64,000 nt of DNA from Gammaproteobacteria bacterium (GCA_030429175.1 JAUIDD010000010.1:1-64000), one strand, 5' to 3'. Shown: positions 28,681-37,472, counted from the first letter of the stretch. Program-made: numbers and translations. The notes: generated by a model not told the origin, from the sequence alone.

Positions 28681-29337
28681 TCAGCCCTGCCCCTGCACTT
28701 CAGGCAAGAAGTTTGTAATAGCGATTTGCGCTGGAAAATCCTGAACCGGCATGCGCATCACAATCACACTCACATTCATAATAATTTTAGGTACTTGTGT
28801 TGCGTCACTATCAAATGTAATCAACAATGGCATATTCACTTTCCATGCATAATGGCCACCAACAATCATAGTTGATGTGATTTGCGGCGCTGCAGTTAAT
28901 GTTGCACTCGATACCATTTTATATTTAATCAATGTATTTAAGTTATTACTATCCATCAAAGCCTTAAAGAAATCACGGAAACCTTCTGGCGAAAAGTAAT
29001 TCCGATTTACTGCGTTTAATTGCTGGCGCCAGTGCACGTAATCGAGACTAAATGCTTGTTGCACACCATTCGTCACAAACTGAATTACATCCTGATCGGA
29101 TACCGTTGGATCGGTTAATTTATGAATTTCGATAATGCGCCCTGCAGCAGTGGTAGCAAAATATTGTGGTTGTGGCGGCGTCAAATATTTATAGATGATC
29201 GCCACAACCAGACCACAGTTAATAAAAAAGATAATCGTAAGCAACATGGCAACGCGGCGATAAGAATCACGGTAGAATGCGTTACGCATTAATACCATGG
29301 CTAGACCGCTATTTTTAATCTCATCCGACATCGGCAC
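28681..29337 (-). CDS. icmL: T4BSS inner-membrane protein IcmL/DotI
   Basis: 218 residues. NAFYRDSYRRVAML precedes a single membrane segment (about 30-52), then the periplasmic VirB8-like domain starting at QYFATTAAGRIIEI. DotI with DotJ forms an inner-membrane complex essential for secretion. The start overlaps the previous icmL-like gene by 17 bp and its stop meets the frame of icmK. Confidence 0.95.
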   Translation of the reverse strand: MPMSDEIKNSGLAMVLMRNAFYRDSYRRVAMLLTIIFFINCGLVVAIIYKYLTPPQPQYFATTAAGRIIEIHKLTDPTVSDQDVIQFVTNGVQQAFSLDYVHWRQQLNAVNRNYFSPEGFRDFFKALMDSNNLNTLIKYKMVSSATLTAAPQITSTMIVGGHYAWKVNMPLLITFDSDATQVPKIIMNVSVIVMRMPVQDFPAQIAITNFLPEVQGQG

Positions 29338-29959
29338 TACCTGTTACGACACTATAGTCGCTAATTTGTATACCTTTTGCTGCATCGAGCACAGGCACAC
29401 GTTGAATACGCATCGTTACAATTACTGAGCGACGCACTGTTTGACTACTACTCGATAACGTCAATAATAATGGCACTTGCACTACCCAGTTGTGACGACC
29501 ATTCATCACAAATTCCTTAATGATTAATGGTGCATTTGACGCAATCGCACTTACATCTAATTTTTGTTTAATGATCGACTCTAACGTGCCGGAATCTTTT
29601 AATGCTTGTTTGAATTTATCAAATGCATCTGGTGTAAAATAAGGCGCAACTTTTTGAAGCTGATTTTCATACAAATCGAAGTTAAGGTTATAAGAAGCGC
29701 GTGCAGCAGTTGATGCCCATTCTAACAGATATGTTTTAGATACTACTGGCTCTGCTAATGAAAATAATGGAATGACTTCACCCGTTGTTGTCGTCGCAAA
29801 ATACTTAGTCTTGCCAGGAAAAAATAATTGAAAACATAAGATCAATACCAAAATAATCGAAACTATTACCATCATAATTGCAGCTCTTAATGCAATACGA
29901 TAATGATCACGATATATCGTGTTTTTTTGCATCTCTAAATCTTGAATATCACTCACCAT
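29321..29959 (-). CDS. second IcmL/DotI-like protein, in the IcmM/DotJ position
   Basis: 212 residues with the same layout as the following gene: NTIYRDHYRIALRAA, a membrane segment (about 25-47), then KYFATTTTGEVIPL and a complete periplasmic domain. In Legionella this slot holds icmM/dotJ, only about 94 residues and homologous to the DotI N-terminus. Here the copy is full length, as I recall for the two icmL genes of Coxiella. It probably replaces DotJ in the DotI complex. Confidence 0.85.
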   Translation of the reverse strand: MVSDIQDLEMQKNTIYRDHYRIALRAAIMMVIVSIILVLILCFQLFFPGKTKYFATTTTGEVIPLFSLAEPVVSKTYLLEWASTAARASYNLNFDLYENQLQKVAPYFTPDAFDKFKQALKDSGTLESIIKQKLDVSAIASNAPLIIKEFVMNGRHNWVVQVPLLLTLSSSSQTVRRSVIVTMRIQRVPVLDAAKGIQISDYSVVTGSADVG

Positions 29960-29969
29960 AAAATCTCAA

Positions 29970-30536
29970 CTATTTGTAACTTAACATGTAAGGATAATAA
30001 CGAAATAAAATATCAACGCGGTTATTATAACTGCGTCCTTTCGACGTACCGTTCCAAGCAATATAGTTTTTGCTACCAAAGCCATGAGGCACGATCATAC
30101 GCATGTCTATGCCACTCGACCATAAATATTTTGCAACCGCATTAGCACGATTACTGGTGAGTCTTAGCTTATTATAGGGTGGGCTACCGGCCCACGCTTC
30201 ACTATCGGCATAACCATTAACGTTAACCTTAACCACAGTGAACGTTCTGATGAAATATACTAGGTGTGCGAGTATATGTTCCGATTCTTTTTTCAATTGC
30301 CAAGAGCCAGGCTTAAACAATAAGTAATCTGGTACCATAATCTTGACACTCTCGCCATAGATGCAAATATCGACACCTTCGGCTCTTAATTTCTTTAATG
30401 CGTGCTCACGTTGGGCTAGGCGTGGTTTAGAGTACTGGTAAGTCCACTTAGCCTTACGTGGCTTATGGCAGCCAGCCACAACCCCAACGAAAACAGAAAG
30501 CACTGTAAGAATGATGATTTTTGCTTTTAGATTCAT
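29970..30536 (-). CDS. icmN: OmpA-like lipoprotein IcmN/DotK
   Basis: 188 residues from the ATG at 30536, which opens a lipoprotein signal peptide ending in the lipobox VVAGC. The C-terminal OmpA-like peptidoglycan-binding domain reads VKVNVNGYADSEAW, SNRANAVAKYLWSSG and NRVDILFRY. DotK anchors the core complex to the cell wall. The frame extends to 30575 but that would spoil the signal peptide. A PmrA-like box at 30615-30633 lies upstream, and an F-box gene separates it from icmO. Confidence 0.9.
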   Translation of the reverse strand: MNLKAKIIILTVLSVFVGVVAGCHKPRKAKWTYQYSKPRLAQREHALKKLRAEGVDICIYGESVKIMVPDYLLFKPGSWQLKKESEHILAHLVYFIRTFTVVKVNVNGYADSEAWAGSPPYNKLRLTSNRANAVAKYLWSSGIDMRMIVPHGFGSKNYIAWNGTSKGRSYNNRVDILFRYYPYMLSYK

Positions 30537-30614
30537 ATAGTTAACATCCAATTTAAGAGCAAATAGCCTAACCACTATCGCTTTTTATAAGTACTTCCAT
30601 GTCTAGCGCGGTGA

Positions 30615-30633
30615 TCCTTAACAGAAGATTAAG
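30615..30633 (-). promoter_or_regulatory. PmrA-like box upstream of icmN
   Basis: Minus strand reads CTTAATCTT-CT-GTTAAGGA, two TTAA half-sites 11 bp apart. A TAGACA hexamer 9 nt downstream (30605-30600) could be the -10. An extra CTTAAGGT half-site lies nearby at about 30646-30653. Confidence 0.5.
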
Positions 30634-31027
30634 ATAGCAGCGCTACCTTAAGGTTATATTAAATATCACCGTAGTTGTCCAAAATATAACATAAATTCAG
30701 CTACTTTTGGATCATAACATTGGCTGAAAAAACCGCTAATCTTTAATATATAGCAAATAGTGCCTAAAAACAAACCGTTAGGCAAAAAAATGAACATTTT
30801 CTTTATTATTAACTAATAGATAATATGATATATTTTTCATTGGGTGATTTTACCCAATATATCGAGGATGATACTGAGTAATGCCATTTAAATTGCTATT
30901 CACTGACGAAGCTAAAAAAAATCTATCACTATAGTCACCATTACACGCATTCCTAACTTCTATGTTGCTTGGCCCATACTAACATGCTATAAAACCAATT
31001 AATTATTTTTTCATGGAGAGAAAATAA
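30634..31027. other. long intergenic region between icmN and the F-box gene
   Basis: No gene seen. It holds an unpaired CTTAAGGT half-site, an inverted repeat TGCCTAA/TTAGGCA (30761-30784), a stem ATTGGGT/ACCCAAT (30839-30858), and the F-box gene promoter. It is AT-rich. Confidence 0.5.
30965..30993 (+). promoter_or_regulatory. promoter of the F-box gene
   Basis: TTGCTT (30965-30970), a 17-bp spacer and TATAAA (30988-30993) lie 35 bp before the ATG, which follows GGAGAG. Spacing is ideal and the -10 is good. There is no PmrA repeat directly at this promoter, so it may be controlled apart from the icm genes. Confidence 0.55.
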
Positions 31028-32056
31028 ATGTGCGAACTCACACAATTACCTGAAGATCCAGTTCTGAATATTGTGCGTTATTTAAATAATGCTGATTTAT
31101 CTAACCTCTCAAAAACCTGTCGTACACTTTCTATTTTTACACAGCCAGAACGATCTAAACGTGCATTATCATTATTATTGGCTTCTGTTATCGATGATAA
31201 GCGTGAGATGGTACACAGAATTTTAGCATCACATCCAGCGCTTTTATTAAAGACACCACATTACCTACCCTTTATTGAGAGCCAATATACTTGGCAAAAG
31301 TTTTTTGCTGAGTCACCATTAAAAATAGCACTTATACGCAATCAAGTTGAGATGATTAAAGTAATGCTACCTTATTTGCAACGATTAGATCTTGGTGATG
31401 TGATGCAGCAGTGGGAGCAAGCTGAAGAAGAGATAAAACTTCAAAAAACTACTTATAATTTTGATACACTGATAGCAGCTATTAATACTAGCGGTCAGGA
31501 TATGGAAGATGCACTGCAAGCATTTAGAGATGCGGTACTACCTAAAGACACTATAGCGTTAAATAACTACTACAACATCGAAGCATTATTACGCGCTGCT
31601 CATAAAGCTTATCATAATAAATTTAATAATTTTACTGATTGGGACCAACGCGATATATTTAGTGTTAAGGTTATTGGCTTCCTACAAAGCTTGGTCACAC
31701 CTGAGGTTGCGCAACTTTTTTGTGAAGGGCTTTACGATGTAGTTAGAGAAGGGCGACCCATTAGGGGGCGGGCTGCATCGTTAAAACTATTGAATGGTGT
31801 TGATTTTTATAGAGCATCTTGTGATTCTGTGGAGGGTCTTGGCTATCAATATTTATGCTCGGGTGCTGCCGCATCCCACTTCACCAATGGCAGGGGCGGT
31901 GATGCTATGCGCGGCATCGGCGTCTGGGTTGCTCGACTTACCGGGGCGGGAGTGGCGGCATCCTTGAAGAATTATTTAGAGCAAAAGCATCAAAGCTTAC
32001 AAAACTTAAAAACGAGCTTGTATAGACTGAAATTTTTCTATCCCAACAATGTATAA
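31028..32056 (+). CDS. F-box domain protein, candidate Dot/Icm effector
   Basis: 342 residues. The N-terminus LPEDPVLNIVRYLNNADLS followed by NLSKTCRTL (about 7-35) fits the F-box motif that binds Skp1 in host SCF ubiquitin ligases. An ankyrin-like segment follows (SPLKIALIRNQVEMIKVMLPYL, split here: SPLKIALIRNQ and VEMIKVMLPYL, about 96-117). The rest is unrecognised. F-box proteins are essentially eukaryotic; in Legionella they are secreted effectors such as AnkB and LegU1. It lies on the opposite strand inside the icm cluster, between icmO and icmN. GGAGAG precedes the ATG. Confidence 0.75.
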   Translation: MCELTQLPEDPVLNIVRYLNNADLSNLSKTCRTLSIFTQPERSKRALSLLLASVIDDKREMVHRILASHPALLLKTPHYLPFIESQYTWQKFFAESPLKIALIRNQVEMIKVMLPYLQRLDLGDVMQQWEQAEEEIKLQKTTYNFDTLIAAINTSGQDMEDALQAFRDAVLPKDTIALNNYYNIEALLRAAHKAYHNKFNNFTDWDQRDIFSVKVIGFLQSLVTPEVAQLFCEGLYDVVREGRPIRGRAASLKLLNGVDFYRASCDSVEGLGYQYLCSGAAASHFTNGRGGDAMRGIGVWVARLTGAGVAASLKNYLEQKHQSLQNLKTSLYRLKFFYPNNV

Positions 32057-32152
32057 TATGGTTGTGGTGGGTCAGGCACTTGCGCTTATAGATTTTATCA
32101 AATAGCTTAGTCCCTATGGCATGCATTTTTTCATGATGCCAGCACTCAGACA

Positions 32153-34513
32153 TTAATCTACCTGTTCATCCTTCTCTTTTTTCTTGAGTGAGACTTTATC
32201 AATGATGGCATCAATCTTATTTGATAACTCGACTGCTGTAATTTTAGGGCGCGTATCAGGTGGATAGTGAGTGCCTTTTTCCATGTCGCCAATGACTTCG
32301 ATAGCGACATTCATTGCTTGTTGGCCTGTTTTACCCATTAAACGTTGGATATATTCGGTTTGGTCACGCGTATAAGAACGATCCAAAATAGGCTTTTTAA
32401 ATGTGTCATAATCATCGACAATCAAAGCATCCTCGAGATGCGCTGCTTCACGCATCGGTGTAAAGATATTAAGATGGTCAACCGCAACCTCTGGTGCAAA
32501 ATCTTCAAAGAATGTCGGCACTTCAACTTGTTTATTGAACTGTTGCATCGCAGCCACTGCACGATCGATCGGCATGCGTGCATCGTTTGCCTGCCAATAA
32601 GTTAAAAGCTCACTCATTTCTTCTTCAGGTTTTAATTCTGGATTTAAAACCTCACCATCAACTTGTGAAATTTGTTCAAATGTTTGGAATGATTGCAATA
32701 ATTCGTGTGCTTCAGAATCTTCAATCGCACCAATCTTTAAGAAATGATTTAAACGCATTTTTTTAACTGGTCTCGGTGATGCATAAAAAAAGCGACCACG
32801 CACAATTTTAGATTTGAAAAAGAAATGTGCTTCACCTGGTGTTTGTTCTTTTAAATCAAGCAAATCAATACGTGCACGCTTTTCAATCTTAGCACCTTTA
32901 GCATCAGCATAAGTACCTAACACACTACCTTGATCGACTTGGAAGCTATCAACATGCGTGACATATGATTCACCTGCACCTTTCATAAAAAAGTCCCAAG
33001 TTTCTGTCGGATCTTCAAGCTTCATACAGATCTTAATGTTGGTGTTCGCACCAATCGATGCAGCCTCTTCTTTTGAGGCTTTTTGGAAGGCTGGTAAATC
33101 CTGACCAGCAAAGACAACCGAGAAACCAAGCGAACGCGCCTGCGCAGGCACCACCGCAAAACCCTCCACTGCATAGTAACCATATTCATCTAAGATACAA
33201 AGGTAAGGTGTTGCAGCATTAGTAGGCTTTCTTTCGATAAGGTCAGCATATTCACCTTCAACAGCATCACCAAGACCTGCTGCCATCATCGCTTTAAGTG
33301 TGGCGATAATGATCTTACCTAAGTTAGCTAATTCTTCAGGTGCTTTTTCAAGAGCCGGTAAAAGCACGCATAAAATACGGCGGTTTAATACTACGTCGGT
33401 TAAATCTACTTCAGCAAGTGACGTACGCATAATATGACCGTAGGTATCTGCAAGTGACGTAAACGCACGCGTTAACTGCATCGTAATAAAACCGTGCTGC
33501 TCAAGCACCTGTGATACTTGCTTACCTTTTTTCTCACGGTTATAACCTGGCAAGTTAAAAAGGTAGTTAACAATCGGCTCCATAATTGTCGGAGGCAAAC
33601 CTTCAAGGTTTATAGATTCCTGACCATCACGAATAAATATTTTATCGATACACATCGCTTCAATCTTTGGTAATAGGAAGTAATTACGAATCGAGTTAGC
33701 ATCTAATAAGATATGCCCCGCATCGCGCATCGCAACCAGCACCTTCATAATTGCTTCGACAAAACCAATTGCGCGACCTTTCCACATATCACCATCAGAC
33801 GAATTGCCAGAAGAGCCCATTAAACTTACTACTAGCTGCGTCAACATGCTCGATGAACCGCGTGCAAATGGATTCAAAGTGTTTGATAAACGCTTGGCTT
33901 GCGGACCAATAATATCGCGCGCACCGGTCATAAAGTTAATTAAGAGTAAGTCATCATCACGCCCCATCGAGCGCACCATCGAAAACACTTTGGAAAATAG
34001 ACTATTATCACCCTTACCATCAACGTAGATAAAACCACTGGCTTGCAATAATGCATTATAGGAAATCCCTAGCATCGATTCGGTTTTACCAGAACCGGTT
34101 GATCCAAAGATTAATACGTGAGTACGCATATCATCATTAGTAAACCATAATTCTTTTTTGTCTTTTATTTCATTACCAAAAAAGTAAATACCAGCCGCCA
34201 TATTGGCTTTACCTGTGGCTTTATTCACATCATTCGCATCAAGTTCATGAGAAAATAATGGCTTTCTAAAAGGAAGATGGTGCTTTTGTGTGACACAATA
34301 AATAAATAAACACAGACATAGGAAGAAAATTATCTCTGAAAATCCAGGCAAGATAAAGAATGCTAATAAAGCAAAAATCACTAGTACAACTGTAACCACC
34401 TTAGGGTTTTTACTTGCATCATTAATCCGAACACTAAGCGTACGCGTATCACGAACGATGTTCTGTTGATTCTGCTCTTGATTTGGGTCTAAGCCGCGCT
34501 GGGAGTATGCCAT
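32153..34513 (-). CDS. icmO: T4BSS coupling ATPase IcmO/DotL
   Basis: 786 residues (Legionella about 783). Two membrane helices (about 38-76) lead to the VirD4-like ATPase with Walker A GSTGSGKT (138-144 region) and Walker B-like YLCILDEYGYYAVEG. The C-terminal tail is the docking site for IcmS-IcmW and DotN. It recruits effectors to the channel. The start overlaps icmP by 25 bp. The gene downstream is not icmN but a 96-bp gap and the converging F-box gene. Confidence 0.97.
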   Translation of the reverse strand: MAYSQRGLDPNQEQNQQNIVRDTRTLSVRINDASKNPKVVTVVLVIFALLAFFILPGFSEIIFFLCLCLFIYCVTQKHHLPFRKPLFSHELDANDVNKATGKANMAAGIYFFGNEIKDKKELWFTNDDMRTHVLIFGSTGSGKTESMLGISYNALLQASGFIYVDGKGDNSLFSKVFSMVRSMGRDDDLLLINFMTGARDIIGPQAKRLSNTLNPFARGSSSMLTQLVVSLMGSSGNSSDGDMWKGRAIGFVEAIMKVLVAMRDAGHILLDANSIRNYFLLPKIEAMCIDKIFIRDGQESINLEGLPPTIMEPIVNYLFNLPGYNREKKGKQVSQVLEQHGFITMQLTRAFTSLADTYGHIMRTSLAEVDLTDVVLNRRILCVLLPALEKAPEELANLGKIIIATLKAMMAAGLGDAVEGEYADLIERKPTNAATPYLCILDEYGYYAVEGFAVVPAQARSLGFSVVFAGQDLPAFQKASKEEAASIGANTNIKICMKLEDPTETWDFFMKGAGESYVTHVDSFQVDQGSVLGTYADAKGAKIEKRARIDLLDLKEQTPGEAHFFFKSKIVRGRFFYASPRPVKKMRLNHFLKIGAIEDSEAHELLQSFQTFEQISQVDGEVLNPELKPEEEMSELLTYWQANDARMPIDRAVAAMQQFNKQVEVPTFFEDFAPEVAVDHLNIFTPMREAAHLEDALIVDDYDTFKKPILDRSYTRDQTEYIQRLMGKTGQQAMNVAIEVIGDMEKGTHYPPDTRPKITAVELSNKIDAIIDKVSLKKKEKDEQVD

Positions 34514-35658
34514 GAATCACCTTCGTGTATGTATAATGTGTTAAGCATATCAGCCTCAAGTGCTTTTACTGCTTCTTGAATCATTGGTGTACGCAATGAG
34601 CGTTGCAAACGTTTTTCTGTCATCCAATGTGCAAATGGACCACCTACTTCTACTACTGCTGTTTGACGCCCAACGCTATTGAGTATATACCACAGACGCC
34701 GATCAACCGGTTTTAACCACAAAAACTCAGCGGTAGCCAATACACCATCACTACGCGCAGCATCTAGTAATGAAGCCATTAATGTATAAACATAAGCATG
34801 ACGCAGTTGCATCCACTGAATAATTCTACTATGTTCATATTTTTTTAATTGTTGTTCAACACCGCTAAAATCTAATTTACCACCACCTGCAGAACGTGAA
34901 ATTTGTGCCAAAAGATTATTCGCAACCGTTCGTTCACGCAACGCACGTGCAATAAAAATCACTACCAATGCTTTCATATAGATAGGTAAATCATTAACAC
35001 TGGTCCATACAGGCCCCATTTGCATAGTAAAAATACGTGTTGCCTCATTACAATCTAACTTCCATACTTGCCGCTCTTTAACAACTGTGGGAGTAATCAT
35101 ATTGTGCTCTTTACAAAATGCTAATGGCTGTCTAGACATCGCCCACGGGCCTTTCTCGATGTCTTGCTTCACTAAGTCTAATGACAGAACTGGAGTGATT
35201 TCAGGCCAGTTTTCTTGATCTGCATCGCGTAATGAATTCATCGTATAAATGCGTGTAAATTTTCGATCACCAAATTTAAAATAAGTAACGTAAGCCAACA
35301 ACAACAAAAACACCAGCGCAAACCATCTAAACCAACTACCCACGGTGTGGTTTAGACTTGAAAACGTTTCCCAATTGACATTTTGCGGATCTGACGTGCT
35401 AATATACTGTTTCATTTGAGTAAAATGACTGATATCTGATTGTGGTAAATTTAGACTTGGCCACAACCCTGCAATACCATTCCACCCACGCGCAATTAAT
35501 TCGAATAAAGATAGTTCATAATAACGGAAATAATAAATTGGGATGACATACCATTCACGCTTAAAATACCATACAGCAAGCAAAGCACCGGCAATGATGA
35601 TGAGTAACCAAAAAAAGTTAGAGGTTTGATCTGTCGGCGTCTGGGGCTGTTGAGACAT
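34489..35658 (-). CDS. icmP: T4BSS coupling-complex protein IcmP/DotM
   Basis: 389 residues. A membrane segment near the N-terminus (about 15-30), a second around 113-130 (WFALVFLLLLAYVTYF), then the cytoplasmic domain from about 140. DotM binds DotL and recognises acidic Glu-rich signals of some effectors (known from Legionella). It overlaps icmQ by 41 bp upstream and icmO by 25 bp downstream, showing tight coupling. Confidence 0.95.
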   Translation of the reverse strand: MSQQPQTPTDQTSNFFWLLIIIAGALLAVWYFKREWYVIPIYYFRYYELSLFELIARGWNGIAGLWPSLNLPQSDISHFTQMKQYISTSDPQNVNWETFSSLNHTVGSWFRWFALVFLLLLAYVTYFKFGDRKFTRIYTMNSLRDADQENWPEITPVLSLDLVKQDIEKGPWAMSRQPLAFCKEHNMITPTVVKERQVWKLDCNEATRIFTMQMGPVWTSVNDLPIYMKALVVIFIARALRERTVANNLLAQISRSAGGGKLDFSGVEQQLKKYEHSRIIQWMQLRHAYVYTLMASLLDAARSDGVLATAEFLWLKPVDRRLWYILNSVGRQTAVVEVGGPFAHWMTEKRLQRSLRTPMIQEAVKALEADMLNTLYIHEGDSWHTPSAA

Positions 35659-36346
35659 TTATCAATTCACCTTTATCAAAATGGTAATGCTGCTTACCAT
35701 GTACAAATTCCAAAACAGCATCGCTTTTAATGGCTCCAACCGGCAACGTAATTAACGTATTACCTAAACGATCCTGGCGGGGTGATAGACGCGAAGATGC
35801 TTCAAGTAGTGACTTTGACACAGCAACTTTAGCATAGGCTTCTAGACCATTGGTCATCTTTGCGCGAATGACTTTTTGCACATCCACTTCATTTCGATAG
35901 ACCGGTCGCCCTAATGCATAACGGCTTAAACCGCGTAACAGCTGCTCCCACTTTTGCACATTCTGGCCTTCACTCTGAAATAATAGCACAAAAACTGGCT
36001 CCATATCAGCTTCTAGCTTTGGCTTTATATAAGATTCCGATTCTTGTTGGTTAATCTGCTTAAGTAAATCAATCGCCTGTACTCGGATCTCTTTTAGTGG
36101 TTTTACCGTATTGCGTAAAAACAGAGAATCTTCATAATCGTCATTTTTTAGTACTTCATCAACCGCATTAACGATTGACTTAGCCAGTCCAATATAATCT
36201 GATCTATTATGGATATCAGACTTATAGAAGTCACTTAGAATTTGCAGCGTTGCTTGGTGCTGTTCTTGCATTGACTCTAGCAATTGACGCTTAACCTCAT
36301 CACTCTGAGTTTTTTTAGTTGAAGTGACTGTGAACTTATTTGACAT
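35618..36346 (-). CDS. icmQ: T4BSS protein IcmQ
   Basis: 242 residues, longer than the ~191 of Legionella IcmQ. The N-terminal helical half (residues 12-120), which in Legionella binds IcmR and inserts in membranes, leads to a C-terminal domain with VFVLLFQSEGQNVQKWEQ and GRPVYRNEVDVQKVI, consistent with the NAD-binding fold known for IcmQ. The call rests mainly on this pattern and the position between the icmR-type gene and icmP. Confidence 0.85.
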   Translation of the reverse strand: MSNKFTVTSTKKTQSDEVKRQLLESMQEQHQATLQILSDFYKSDIHNRSDYIGLAKSIVNAVDEVLKNDDYEDSLFLRNTVKPLKEIRVQAIDLLKQINQQESESYIKPKLEADMEPVFVLLFQSEGQNVQKWEQLLRGLSRYALGRPVYRNEVDVQKVIRAKMTNGLEAYAKVAVSKSLLEASSRLSPRQDRLGNTLITLPVGAIKSDAVLEFVHGKQHYHFDKGELINVSTAPDADRSNL

Positions 36347-36361
36347 CCTATGCCCCTATTC

Positions 36362-36565
36362 TTAAGCGGCAGACGCAATTCGAGTTTTATTTTCCGCTTC
36401 TTGCTGCATGTCTTGAGAGCTTTTCTGAGCACAAAAACCACTTTGCGCAACCTCAGTCTTCATTGTCCGTAGAACAGACATAAATTCAGTACTTGCCTTA
36501 GCAACTGCTTTTGGGAGGTCGGCACTATCGATTTCTGTATTTTTATTGACTAAACGCTGGCGCAT
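36362..36565 (-). CDS. icmR-type (FIR) small protein
   Basis: 67 residues, hydrophilic and helical, with a hydrophobic ridge around AVAKASTEFMSVLRTMKTEV. It occupies the slot between icmS and icmQ that in all Legionella holds icmR or a FIR gene (functional homologue of icmR). FIR proteins share almost no sequence but chaperone IcmQ by a four-helix interface. I infer this role from position. A PmrA-like box directly upstream drives it and probably icmQ-P-O. Confidence 0.6.
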   Translation of the reverse strand: MRQRLVNKNTEIDSADLPKAVAKASTEFMSVLRTMKTEVAQSGFCAQKSSQDMQQEAENKTRIASAA

Positions 36566-36603
36566 TTTAATCCCCTTAAATGGCTAAATAAATATCTAGT
36601 ACA

Positions 36604-36636
36604 ATTGTAGGATATGAACCTTAAGGGAACATTAAG
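36604..36636 (-). promoter_or_regulatory. PmrA-like box and -10 for the icmR-type gene and icmQPO
   Basis: Minus strand CTTAATGTT-CC-CTTAAGGT at 36636-36618, then 8 nt and TACAAT (36609-36604). The repeat takes the place of a -35, the arrangement of class II activators such as PmrA. Confidence 0.65.
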
Positions 36637-36718
36637 GTAGCGTCTTTTTTTGAAGAAATTTTAATAATTTTAGCGCTATATGACTGATTTTTAGTCATTT
36701 TGTAAATCAAGCAGTTGC

Positions 36719-37060
36719 CTAATCGTACATAAGCTCATCAAGCGACGCAACTGCTTTTTCTGGACTATTACGCACGATCTCAAGTAGCACATCGACAATA
36801 CAAAAAATTCTTAACACATCAGGAGTGAAAGTATCAAATTTTACCTTGGTGCCTAATAGCGATTTCTCTGCATCTTCATAAGTAGCCCCTAAACTGTAGC
36901 CAAAACAAAGAGATGCAAGCTGATCGGCGCGTTTTGCCAGTCCTGGTAGCAAGCCTGTTACAGAAAAAAGCTCAGTAGAGGTAATAGGGCTGCCTTTGAG
37001 TGTGAAAGTGGTGCCCATGTACTTAATAATACTGGTTAATTTTTGTTGTAATTCTTCCAT
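36719..37060 (-). CDS. icmS: T4BSS adaptor IcmS
   Basis: 113 residues (Legionella 114). I chose the ATG at 37060, preceded by GGGAG and overlapping the icmT stop as TGATG; GTG codons lie just upstream. It contains TFTLKGSPITSTELFSVTG and the helical GLAKRADQLASLCFGYSLGA. IcmS pairs with IcmW (45176) to load a subset of effectors on the DotL tail. Confidence 0.92.
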   Translation of the reverse strand: MEELQQKLTSIIKYMGTTFTLKGSPITSTELFSVTGLLPGLAKRADQLASLCFGYSLGATYEDAEKSLLGTKVKFDTFTPDVLRIFCIVDVLLEIVRNSPEKAVASLDELMYD

Positions 37061-37320
37061 CACTGCTCCCACGGTGGATTGACCAGTTTACGCTTACCCG
37101 CAACAAACGTGCGCAGCCAACGCAAAAAAACCACCGGTGAAAAACCATAACGATTAAGTACCGTAAAGAAAATCATGGCAAATAGCGCAAGTCCCCACGT
37201 CCAAATGCTACGTGGATACATTAAAGGTATTATGATAGGAAATACTAATTTCCCATCCCAGATAAAAAACTTGATGGGCCTTGCGGAGTCGCGCCAATGT
37301 GCTTCATTAGTAACTTTCAT
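37060..37320 (-). CDS. icmT: T4BSS membrane protein IcmT
   Basis: 86 residues. NEAHWRDSARPIKFFIWDGKL is the IcmT N-terminal signature, followed by two membrane segments and the basic ending GFSPVVFLRWLRTFVAG. It is needed for Dot/Icm function, including pore formation on egress in Legionella. It is the first gene of the minus-strand icm run. The promoter is only 7 nt from the ATG and there is no ribosome binding site. Confidence 0.95.
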   Translation of the reverse strand: MKVTNEAHWRDSARPIKFFIWDGKLVFPIIIPLMYPRSIWTWGLALFAMIFFTVLNRYGFSPVVFLRWLRTFVAGKRKLVNPPWEQ

Positions 37321-37327
37321 AACTGCC

Positions 37328-37357
37328 AGTATACCCCATGTGAATTGACGGGACCAA
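37328..37357 (-). promoter_or_regulatory. icmT promoter
   Basis: Minus strand TTGGTC (37357-37352), an 18-bp spacer and TATACT (37333-37328), with the ATG starting 7 nt after the -10. This predicts a leaderless transcript. No PmrA-like repeat faces this way. Confidence 0.5.
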
Positions 37358-37472
37358 ATAATGATTCCAATAATTAGTGCTTTAGTCTATTATTGGACAT
37401 AGAGAATACAACAATCACTTAGCGTTACTTCTGAATGTAAGCTTTATTCGAAGCGAGTAAGCTAGTAATTTT

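Noticed and set aside
30761..30784. Inverted repeat TGCCTAA/TTAGGCA considered as a terminator
   Set aside because: It is followed by A on the plus strand and by no T run on the minus strand, so it lacks terminator form; kept only as a note on the intergenic region.
32110..32146. Hairpin TGGCAT/ATGCCA between the F-box gene and icmO, considered as terminator
   Set aside because: The stem is only 6 bp with a 13-base loop and no T tract on either strand follows it.
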